A DNA stretch of 64,000 bases, taken from the NCBI RefSeq assembly GCF_019578655.1, contig NC_063264.1, positions 17,472,429 through 17,536,428 on the forward strand, read 5' to 3'. The notes below the pieces were generated by a model. The model was not told where the DNA came from and ran no database searches. It saw only the letters and a list, made by a program, of their open reading frames with translations. The stretch comes from Ricinus communis (lineage: Eukaryota; Streptophyta; Magnoliopsida; Malpighiales; Euphorbiaceae). The position numbers and the translations under genes were made by a program. Positions 26,345 to 37,447 of the stretch are shown in pieces. Numbering within the stretch: the first letter of the stretch is position 1; every line of letters begins with the position of its first letter.

Positions 26345-27717
26345 TCAGATGAAGCCTCAAAAGTCTTAAAGCTTCCTTCGGTTCAAGACCGTGCAAGTCA
26401 AGAGACATTACATCAGCATCTCTGCAACCAAAGTCATTCATGTTACCTATGGAGCAATTTACAGAAGACACAAGAAGGTCTAGAGGCACAAACCTGGTTT
26501 CAACAAGCTTTTGAAATGATTTATCATCTGCCGCTCGGGCCTTGTTATTAAAAAATTGTCCCTAAATATACCAACACTATTAGAAGTCACGTGTCATGCA
26601 CACAATAATCAACATAACAGTCTGCTAAATGGTTTGGAGAAAGAAAGAAAAAGCATAACAGACTGCTCATTTGTTCTGGGCATCATCTATGTCCAATACT
26701 CAGTTGAACGTTAACTTCCAGTAAAATACAACTCTTCTGCAATCAACAATAGCTGATGCAAATCCTTTTTGGTAATAACAGACTATCTTTATCAATTGTA
26801 TTCAGATAAATAAACCGGCACTAGCTTTATCAACATTTATTCTTGTATCCAATATTATGCCATAGCCCCCTAAAGGATGCAAGAACAGAAGCAGAATAGC
26901 TGGCAGCAAATACAAGCATTTGTCTTAAAATGTAAAGGAACCACCAGAAAAAATTGACGCAAATATGCAATAGCTATCCATCAAGTACAAGAATGGCAAC
27001 AATAATTTCAGTTTCATAGGCATCACGAAACAGTGAGAGGGTTTAAAAATGCACTTAATATTACACTAAAAATATCAGAGAACAGTGAAGAATAAAGAAA
27101 AGAAAAGAAAAGAAAAAAAAAGAAGCAAACACTTCTATTTATGTGAGAAGCAGACTTGCACTTGTAGTCATATCACTAAGCATCAACATCAAAAGAAAAA
27201 GTTTACAAACAAAACCTTCTCTAGGAGTTTATTTGCCCTTGCATGATCACCATTGACAAATGCATCAACAGCCTGCAATTTAACAAAAACAACTTAAAAG
27301 AAACTGTTCTCATCAAACAATAGTATAGTGACCATTATGTTAAAGAATCTGTACAGTACCACTACAAAAGGCAATCCAAACTAAAAGTGAGCAGGAAAAG
27401 ATTCTCCGCAAAGCAACACAAGCAGAATTGTATACCAAATGCAGAGCCATTACTACCACATATCTTCTATTGCAAGCAATATGGTCACCATTATCTTATC
27501 AACGTCAAAAAGATTCCTCGCTACATCATTAGTCAAATGTGGTAAACTTAATCTTCCACAAGTACATTTGTTGGAGGCTTATAAAATTTATAAAAAAAAA
27601 ACTTGCAGCTTTGTAGTACTCTTTCATTGTAAACCAATATTCCTTAACAGCTGTTCTCAGGACCTCATAGCTGTCATCATTATCTTCTGCTTTATCTGAG
27701 GAAGATGTGTAATTGCC

Positions 27718-27720
<3 letters not shown>

Positions 27721-27759
<39 letters not shown>
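27721..27759. repeat. (TA)n microsatellite in an SDE5-like intron
   Basis: About 19 TA dinucleotides some 25 bp upstream (minus sense) of the exon beginning at 27695, which places the repeat close to the branch-point region of that intron. Likely variable in length. Confidence 0.95.
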
Positions 27760-27763
<4 letters not shown>

Positions 27764-29493
27764 ACTCAACAAAACCAAAAAAATTCCTATCATATACTCA
27801 GAAAGTAAAATCAATACACAATTTTATAAAGATAATGTTATTAGTGCCTTCAGTCTCAGCTCGAATGCAGTCCAATGCAATCATGTAGACAAGTCTAAAG
27901 AGTAGCTCATGTTTTGGTGGTGTTGACATGCCCCTAGGAGTAGCCTAAGATAATTCAGAAACCCACTATAATAGCAGTGTTGATCAAGAGAGATCCAAAA
28001 TGAACCCGTGTAGTAGACTATCAATAACAAAAACAACCATGTATCTGTACTGGCTCAATAGAACTGAAGACATGAAGATAAACAGGAAAACAAAAACTTA
28101 GGATTGATCTAATCAGGCCACTATAAAATATATATTCCAGGTACCATCTAATAAACAATTTGTTAGAAACCGAAACAATCTAATTCAATCAAGCAATAGA
28201 TACATACCTTAAGACTTCAATACTAAACAGGACCATGGGTTAAAGCTTATCATTTTATGACAACATTAGCTATTTATATTACCAGTTTTATAGAAGCCAA
28301 AAAGGAAAGGAAAAGGGAAAACAAAACAAAAATGCAGCAACTTAAAACATCCTAGCTGTATGCGTCCTCTCTACTTTTAACTTCTCTATAAATACACTTC
28401 CACAATTGTAAATGGCATAAAGGTTAGATTTCACACCTTCTCTATTAACTGCTTGTGATTCTGCAGCAGAATGCTTGTCTTGTCTAGTAGCATCCTCAGG
28501 AGGTTCAAACACCAGTTTACTAAATACTTTCGGTTTCTTCACTGCCCTAACTAGGCGTGTTCTTTTTGGTGCTTCCTCAGATCTACCTGGAAAATCAAAC
28601 AGTGTTTGTAGAACTTCCTTCTGAAGTCCAATTCTATTCTTTTCTGTTTCTGTTGAACCTGTTAAGGTTCTCTCCATCAATCTAGCTCCATCACTGCATA
28701 AGTACAAAGAAAGGAAAAAGATATCAATTAATGCAAGTAGAATGAGATAACTAAATCAGACATCTTTTTCCAAACGTGGTGAAACTAACTCTTGGAAGAA
28801 GGAAATAAGAACTAATAATCTATATTGGGGACAGAAAGACCTTTGAGCAAAATCTAGCTGTTGTAATTGTCCTTGAAGCAAAGCATATTCCTGGTCTGAA
28901 CATTCTCCTGCAGACTGTTCAATAACATTAGGTAAAAAGATCCCATCTCGTTTCTTGAGGATTATAACTTAGAGGAAGAAAAGCCCATATTACATATAAA
29001 CTAGTGCTTGCATAATTATAAACCAATGCAAAGGGGCATACATCTTCAACGGCTATGCCAAGATCTTCACACTTGCCGAATGGTGCAACCAAAGAATCCA
29101 AGAGCCTGTCCATGCTCTGCATGACCAACAAGGAAACTGATTATCTAGATTATAAGATTAAATGTATATGCTACAAGATTAAACATGAAAGCAAACTGAA
29201 AACTGTGTACCACGACACAAAATTGGATACCTCTGTGCTAATCATTTTTGGATTGAAGGCATATATTATTGGGACTCCACTAAGTAAGAGTAAGATTTTC
29301 ACTAATAAGATGAGTGCCAATAGCACCATATGGATGAAATAACGAGCTGAACAAACCATTGTATATGCAAATAATATACAAGTTCAAAAAAATCAATAAC
29401 AGCTATCAAGATAAATGACTATATAGGAGGGAAAAAAACTCCACAGAAACTAGTACTTAAAAATAATGAACAAAGCATTTTTACATCCTGAAA

Positions 29494-29830
29494 AAATGGG
29501 CTTGGGCAGAACTCATTCCTAAAAGCTAGCTCAAAGGAAGGGGGTTCCCAATCCACTTATATACATTATAATAGCCCAGTAACTAAGCAATATAGGATAA
29601 ATACAACTTCTAACACCCTCACTCACGCTTAGCATGACATGCAAACGGGCTGAGTCCAAACCCATCATCCAAGAAAAAAGGCCAGTTATGATACCATGAC
29701 AAATGGGCTTGGGTAGAACTCATTCCCAAAAACTAGCTCAAAAAAAAGAAGGTGCCCAATCCACTTATATACACTATAACAGCCCAATAACTAAGCAATG
29801 TGAGATAAATACAACTTCTAACACATCCCA
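29494..29830. repeat. Direct duplication of about 130 bp in an SDE5-like intron
   Basis: The sequence starting AAATGGGCTTGGG at 29494 recurs at 29701 (offset 207) and stays alignable for about 130 bp, through CCAATCCACTTATATACA and ATAAATACAACTTCTAACAC. The spacer holds CATCATCCAAG and GATACCATGACAAATGGGC. This looks like a partial tandem copy of an interspersed repeat, unidentified, in the intron between 30291 and 29116. Confidence 0.85.
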
Positions 29831-31674
29831 TAACTCAGTTGTAATTAGCAACTTCAATTGTAGATTTACTCATGCATCACATTTAAAAATCAGAAATCAG
29901 TTTACAATAGGTAATTCTACTCTCTTAACTTTGAATATAAACCTAAAAAAGTAATAAGAGAAACATAGGTAAGAGTTTTATTAATTCATATGCTTTGACA
30001 AAAAATTCCACTCATAAGAAATTACAGCTTGCAATGGTCGGTTATCAGCTCCTAGTGGTATAATTAACATTTATCATAATGCTTTTCACCTCTATGTTAT
30101 CATGCAATGGATGGATCTGTGGCCTCCAACATTTTTAAGAACTCATGTCCAGTTTCTTCGAACTTTCGAGATTGAAAGCAGACAGCATTTAGGAGATACA
30201 TTTTTTTTTTCCTCTAAACAAAGACAACAACAAAACAAAAAAAGAAAAAAAAGTAAACTCAAGTGTAGAGTGCAATAGAAAATACTTCACCTTTTGCACA
30301 TCATGCCCCCGCCGTTTACCGGGGCTTCCATTCAAGGCTTATAACACCGCAAAGGCCTACAAATCAAAACAAATTCCAGATTAAGCTTATTGCTAAGAAA
30401 GCATACCAACTTTTAGTCCAGAGCAAATTACAAACAACGAAATTCATCTTAAAATGATCGCATTGCAGTATACAAGCAGAAGATGGCACTTTAGGATTTA
30501 AAGCAAGAAAAAGATGATAAGAAGAAAAAAAATGGCATCCAAATTTCAAAAAGACTATTGCAGCTAGGACCATTATCTAACATTCAATCCATTTTAAAGA
30601 TAGAATGCATGATCCTTTGAAACATTACAGATCCCAATTAGATCTGGTTACCTAATCATGTGTTCACCTTTAAAAATATATAGGTCTTCATCAATTTGTA
30701 AACTGCCTTTCGACAGCACTTACATGTCCTAAATGAGCATCAAAAGTTTTTCCATAAATCCTATTAAATGATTAAGACAGGCCCTAGATCTGTTACTGGG
30801 AAAGAAAAGAAAATGAGGTGCATCACTTATCTGCTTTATAAATATTCGTTGCGAAAACGAATATATTAAACACAGGGAATTCGATGAAGCAAATAACAGA
30901 ATCCAGAAATTTGTGAGACCATTCTTTAGCTTAGACAATAATGATCAATGTAAGCTACAAAAGCTGCAGAAATATAAACCTTAATACTTTCATAAAGGAT
31001 CTTACTAGAGCATAACAGAAGTATTAGATAGCTTGAATAGATACAATGATAAAGCTTTACCAAGAACCTCTTGAATCACAGGCACGTCAAGTTGAAAGCC
31101 CTCTCCAAGCATCTTAAAAAGAAATTCCTCAAGATCAGCTTGTGCAGGGACATTCCTCACTGTGGTACATAGATGGATTTTGCTCACTCCAGATCTCAGA
31201 GACTGGAAAGTCCTTAGAATTTAATTTCAATGGCTTCTTTACTTCAATAGCCTCATTCTTCAACAGACTAGATTTAGCATACTCTTTCCCAATCATACAT
31301 GAAACAGAACCAGAACCAACTGATGCAGAACATTTTTTTGACTTCAGTTCTTTGGTCCTTTTTTCTCCCTCAACAGCATTCTCAAGAAAACTTCCAGATG
31401 GAGATTCCAATGATACTACTCCTGTATTATCCGACCAGGAAGCTAACTTCATTGGTGCCGCACGTTCAGCTGCTAACATTTTAGCAGTAATGGTGGTAGA
31501 TGTACTACCATCCAGACTACACAGAGTTTCAGCTGCCAAATTTTTGTCTTGCCTCGCCTGGAAATAAGCAAACGTAATATCCTTGAGAGAGAATTTACAG
31601 CCAAAAACTTCAATCAGCTCTTCCAAGTCCTTGTCCATATCACAATCATCAGCACTTGAACTACTTGCTTGCAT

Positions 31675-33479
31675 TTTCACATATGCTTGACAACAATGAG
31701 GGAAGATCCAATCAAATATAATATAAAGACTGATTGAACCCACTGGCCTAGAAGTGTTTTACCCAATACGGGAAATTAAGTATAACATTAATACCCATGT
31801 AGTAATGAACAAACTAATTACACACTAAAGAGCATATGAAATTAATACTATATGACTGGTACAAGAAACCAAATTACATTTTAACAAATAATGGGTAAGA
31901 TTTGTAACATAATTGAGAAAATGAACTAGGCGCCAAAATGTACTTAAAACAGCAATTGAAGGAGACACCCAGCTATTTCTAAGGCCAAAAATTTTGTTAA
32001 TAAGATCTTATGTTCGAATATTAATGAGTTACGAGATTTGTGATTTCATGGAGATATTAGGGCATCTAGAGATTTCACATTATAAGAAAGGGACTAGTCC
32101 CTAATTGCTTAGCTCATAAGAAAGAACAAAAAAAGTGATGGCATCATAAAAAACGTAAAATAAAAACCTACGAACTAATTTACAAGCATTTTAATGATTC
32201 AACTTTATTATAAAACCTATTACCCAAGCATTCATTAAAGACATTATCAAACTCACTCAAAACCTAGATAATGTCCAATGGATACACACTATACATGTAC
32301 AAGGATACATAGTTCAACCAAAAGTCAAAAAGTATTCAAGATCAAATATTTTTCCGTCATTTTCCTTTCTCGCGAACCAAACAGGGGCTAACTGAGAGAA
32401 GATGAGAATAGAGAGATTGTTGATTAGAGAGTGATGTGAACTTACAGAGTGCTCTAGTTTCTATTTCTAGGTCATGCTTCTTGTGCAAGTTAAAGAAAGA
32501 AAGTGTCTCTGAGAAACAGCTGAGTGAGAATTGATTATGTATTTTTTATACATATATATACAGTAAAACTCTCCACAGTAATCATTTATATAAAAATAAT
32601 TTTTATACGGTGCAATTCTAATTTAAACCAATTATAAATAGAAATAAATTATCTTTTAAAATAATTATAATTTTTTAAAATTTTATTTTAATAAAATATT
32701 TCTCTATATAGTAACATTTGTATATATAATTTTAAAAAATATATATATTATATTATATTTTGTCTTAGTATTGTCAATTGTATTAGTATAATATGATAAG
32801 ATATTATTATATCTTATTTTTAGTTATATTATTTCATCTACAAGACTAAATATTAAGTTCAAAGAAAATTTTTAGTATTCAAACCTCTATTAAATTATAA
32901 CCTCCTCATAGTCATAAATTTCATTTGATTCCAAATGTATTGCTATAAAGAGGTTTACTATATATAAATAATAACGTTATTAAAAGAAATAGGCGAGTTT
33001 TCTTTTGAAGGAAAAAGATGTAATAATAAATAAATTATATTATAAATATTCTAATAATAATAATAATAATAATAGGTAATTATTATTGTACACTTGCAAT
33101 TGTTTTTAGTATATTAATTGTCTCTTAATTTTTAAAAATTATATTTTTTTCATCTTTTATTTATATATTTATATAAATAATTGTTAAATAGGTTTAAATT
33201 GTAAATCACGTATCTAATGAACCATAATAATAGTAGTAGTAATAATAATAATAATAATAATAATAGTAATTAACAATGATGATGATAATAAAACTAAAAA
33301 ATTTATTATTTAAGGTATGTAATTTAGTAGGATGATTTATAAGAGATTATTTATGAAACCTTAATTTTTCGAAAGGATTTTATTGTTAGATAAAAGTAAA
33401 AGGATTAATAAATCAAATTTAATTATTTTGATTTTCAATATTAGATAAGTGATTTATATAAAATGTGATTTACCTATTT
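31675..33479. other. 5' flank of the SDE5-like gene and AT-rich DNA
   Basis: The 5' UTR and promoter of the minus-strand SDE5-like gene probably lie between 31675 and about 32500; a 5' UTR intron is possible but not provable. From 32540 the sequence is extremely AT-rich with (AAT)n runs at about 33055-33075 and 33236-33268. No gene is seen. Confidence 0.5.
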
Positions 33480-36400
33480 GTAAATGTCTGTGTTTATATT
33501 TTCTTAATTTGTATATATATAATTAAATTACCTATTTGGAGGCTATAAAAATATTTTTCTTGAAGAATTAGTTGGAGAATGATAAAAATTAATTAGCTAA
33601 ATGGTATTTAATTTAATTAAAAATAGTTAATAAATTAATTAATTGAATTAATTAAATGCTAGGATTAATTTGATATTTATTTATTGGAAGAGGGTTAAAA
33701 GTAAAGTTGATCTAATTTGGGGTTTAAGTGGAAAATATAATTGTTAGTGTTTGTGCAAATAATTGTGTCGGTAGGGATATTTAGTAATTCAACCATTAAA
33801 GACAAGATTAAATGGTAATTATATATTTCAATAATTCTAATTTAGCCTAAAAGTAACAAGTAAGGGCTTAATTGAAACACCAAATAAAAGCTAGAGAATT
33901 AATTAAATAAGAATTTTTCAGGGGCATTTGTTAAAAGGAAATAAAAGCAAGGATCGGGTGGGGATAAGAAGAAATCGGGGAGAGAGAAAAGAGAAAGAAG
34001 AAAAAAGGAGAGGGAGCTTGAGACTGCCATTAATGGCAGATGGAGGAGGAGGTCAATTTGGTAGGTGCAGAAGTTGGCAGGAGGTGTAACTGTCGACGGC
34101 GAACTCAAAGGTGGAAGTGGCAGCAGCTATCGAGGACAGCAGATAGCGGAAAACGACAAGCAAAAGGCAGCAGCTCTTCAATGTCATTTATGGTGTTTCC
34201 GATAGCGGTAACAACTGATTTTGGTGGCTATCAACTCATTTGAGAGTGGTTTTTCAGTTGGGGCAGCAATAATAATAATGGTGGCTCGAGAAGAGAGATC
34301 CGACAAAGGAAATTTTATAAAGGCAGCTTGATTATTTGGACTTTCTAGCCAATATCGTCGTGTCTTAGATGATTAGAGACTATATTCGGAACCTAAGCTT
34401 TCCATTGACACCCATTTTCATAACGATCAATCTCCATTGGAAAATCAACAGTCAAACCTGCTTACGGCATTTGAAGTTGATCGGTGACTTGATCAGAGAA
34501 TATAGATTCATTTTCTACGCGTTATTTTGAGTCCGTAAGCATGCTTGGATTTTTGATCGGACTCCGGCGACCAAACGTAAGTCGACTGATATAGCACGCA
34601 TATTGATAATTCTTTAGTTTATTGATTTTAGAATTGTTAATTAAAAATATATTGGTATTAGTCGGGGAAAAATTGGTTAATGTATTTATGAATATATCTT
34701 GAGAAATAAAAAATTGTATTATTGAAATTTAGTGAAATTGAGCGATCTGTTAAAATTGATAAAGGCTCTTTTATTAGCTGCTTCATAAATATTAATAATG
34801 TGAAGTTAATTAATTATAATATATGATTTAGTGGAACTTAAAACTATAGCCAGAAATTGCAGTAATTAATTAATTATATATAATTGAGATTTTAACATAG
34901 TGATTTATTATAATTAGAATTTTGATTATGTTATTAGTAAATAATTAACAAATGATAGAAGAATATTGTATTTTATTAGAATAAATAAATTAAAAGCTTA
35001 TATTTAAGTGTTAGAAAAATAGTCATAATTAATATTAGCTATATTATAAATAATATTGTTAGCATGAGATAAGTACTTCGATTATGATGCCTGAATTTTA
35101 AAATAGGCCAGTTATTATTTTTAAGTTCTCAAAATTAATCATAATAGTTAGTAAATAAGTATTAATGTTGGAAAATAAATAAATATAAATAATAATAATA
35201 ATAATAATAATTATTATTATTATTATATTAATCTAGTTATTGATATGATTAAGAGGAAGTAATTATAATGAGATTTCATGTGATGAATAAATATCTAGAC
35301 ATGGTATAAATAATTATTAGACAGCTGTGAATGATAAATTGTTTTGTTTGGAGAGAGATTGAATTCAATAAAAAAATTTAGGAGATCTCGGCTAGAAATT
35401 TTTAGTGTGTCTTATGTGTTTCTTAGAGGTTGTGAACCCATTTGACGGGAGAAATTAATCCTTTTTTAGGAATGGTGCTACGAATTTTTTATAGGATTAA
35501 ATAATTATAATAGGGAGAGAACTAATAGGATTATGCTAAAATAATATTAGAATTAAAATTAGAATTAGATTTTAGATATAAAATAATTGATGTTGGTTAA
35601 GAATCATTAGGAAATAAGATTTAAGATTATTCTAAAGTATGTTTATGTGTGAATTATAAAATGATGCGCTCGAATAGTCGTTAGAAAAAAAATAACAAAA
35701 TTCAATTAAAGGTATAGTTGGTTGAGCCCTCCATACTAGATGAGTGGATAAATCTATAATATTGTATTTTTCTGTAATATATTAATATTTATATTCTTAT
35801 GAATTATTAAAATATTTCTACTAGAAGTTAGTTATTTTAAGTGCATTTTAAAATTTTATTATTTTCTATAAAAATTGAAAATAAAAAATGGTATTTTTAA
35901 TTTTATTTTATATATGATTGTGATTTTTATATGAGTACACATTCATTTATGTGATCTATGATGTCACATCTTGAACATCGAGTATAAACATTAATATATT
36001 ATTTTTGAGATAATGCTTAATATACTTCGTCTTTAGGGTGTATATGCTAGGTGATGCCTTTTTCTGCTCGTGTATGACTAGAATTGCACTTTGAGATCTA
36101 CATAGTTGAGACGTCTGAACGCCAAAGTTGATAGGAATTAGTAGAATACATCTATGAGTGTATATTGATTCTACTCAACTACTTATTCATTTGTTTATGT
36201 GTTTCTTGATTCAATATTAGTTTTTAAATTATTATCTATATTTTTTTGGTTTGATTTGGAATATGAATATTGCTAACTTCATATGAGAAATAGAATGCAG
36301 TTTCAGATACATACTAAGATGATTTCTCATTTAATTAGTTTTATAAAATTTTATTTATCCAGCTAGATTTATTTGATTAAATATTTATATTTAAAATATT

Positions 36401-36674
36401 AGTAGTATTTTTCTTAATAGAAAAGTATTTAAAGATTGTATTGTATTGCAGAAATTTTAATTAAATCCTTATTTGTTCCACTTTGTTATTTATTTATCCT
36501 CTCACTGAGTTTTTACTCATTTTATTTCCACCACTAGTGTTATACAAGATGTCTAAGAGTTGGATCAGAATATAAGCTGTAGTAGTTAGAGCTTTGTGTT
36601 GCTAGACTTCATGATTCGAGAAGGTGAAAATAGAAAATTAGATAGTAGGATCCAACTAGGGCAGAATCGTTACA
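33480..36674 (+). mobile_element. Decayed LTR-like stretch (tentative)
   Basis: It ends in TCGTTACA at 36674 and has the layout of the large solo LTRs in this window but in the opposite orientation: an AT-rich head, a purine-rich GGGGAGAGAGAAAAG tract near 33980, GATCGGACTCCGGCGACC near 34554 (the other copies carry the complement-like GGCCGCCGGAGTCCGATCG), and CTCACTGAGTTTTTACTCATT near 36502. The left end and target-site duplication could not be found. Short frames at 33899-34243 are not genes. A very diverged solo LTR is the best guess. Confidence 0.4.
35191..35226. repeat. (AAT)n(ATT)n perfect palindrome
   Basis: About seven AAT units run directly into about six ATT units, forming a self-complementary stretch that could fold as a hairpin. 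A simple-sequence feature. Confidence 0.9.
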
Positions 36675-37442
36675 TAAATACTATTAAATTTAATTCAAAT
36701 TGCTTTTCTTTTTTAATCCAAAGTTAAGATAATAAAAAGATTAAATTGATAAAACAATTAATTTAGTTATTAACTTAATTATTAAGTATCAATTAGTCTA
36801 ATATATTTTTTCTAAAAGATTAAGAAAAAATCTTATTTTTAGTAAAAGCTCATTTAGTTTCTAACAAAAATAATTAACTAATATTTTTTTACTTGCTTTA
36901 ATTTTTATATAGTTTAATTTTAGTGAAATCTAAACATTTAAAAGCACTTATATTTAGTAACGTATTAAAATTTCATAAAATTTAATTTTAAATTATTAAA
37001 ATAAAATAAATATAGTTCTAATAATTAATTTTAATAGACATTAAAATTATAATTTTAATAAAAATTGAAGAATTAAATTATATATTTTCTATCAATTTAG
37101 TGCTTTAATTGTGTCAATTTTAAAATGTAAAAAATATTTAATGCAATAAATACAGTATAGATGATAACTTATATATTAAACCAAAAATAATGAATAAATA
37201 ACATTTAACCAAATTTATAATCATTGTTTAATAAAAATTCTAAATTATTTATTTTATTTAAAACTATTCTAAATTTATAATGATTGTTTAATGAAAATTC
37301 TAAAAAAAAGACTTTTTAGTATAATACTATAATATGAAATGATAAAATAATATAATTTTTAAATGTCAAAAACAATAACTAGTATAATATGGGACAAATA
37401 GTAAATAACAAGATGATGATGCTATGATGACAAAACTATTTT
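36675..37442. other. AT-rich intergenic DNA
   Basis: No gene seen between the decayed LTR-like stretch and solo LTR copy 2. A motif TTTATAATNATTGTTTAATNAAAATTCTAAA occurs twice in loose form near 37210 and 37275 (a short direct repeat). Confidence 0.5.
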
Positions 37443-37447
37443 AAAGC

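Larger units (their letters stand above)
24476..31674 (-). pseudogene. SDE5: SDE5-like gene (DUF1771-Smr), apparently disrupted
   Basis: SDE5 of Arabidopsis, a protein with resemblance to RNA export factors, works with RDR6/SGS3 in trans-acting siRNA production and transgene silencing. Exons (minus): 31674-31061, 30337-30291, 29116-29042, 28914-28841, 28693-28437, 27695-27607, 27272-27216, 26561-26494, 26421-(LTR insertion)-25404, 25312-25239, 24607-24476. Domains in order: a UBA/CUE-like helix region (DLEELIEVFGCKFSLKDITF), a second such region (ADLEEFLFKMLGEGFQLD..VQKSMDRLLDSL), a charged linker, DUF1771 (KEYYKA..AFVNGDHARANKLLE..KARAADDKS), and Smr (MSLDLHGLEPKEALRLLRLH..IKYLRVII). If the lesions are removed the phases close at 524 residues. 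Lesions: one extra base in a CCC run (31147-31149) shifts frame, giving a stop at 31135; and a 924-bp solo LTR sits in the Smr exon, with a stop at 26301. The intron after 27607 has a GC donor (GCAAGT). Sequencing error or a non-functional allele cannot be excluded. Confidence 0.85.

Noticed and set aside
33899..34243. Short frames on both strands near a purine-rich tract
   Set aside because: They fit a decayed LTR better than a gene; no domain.
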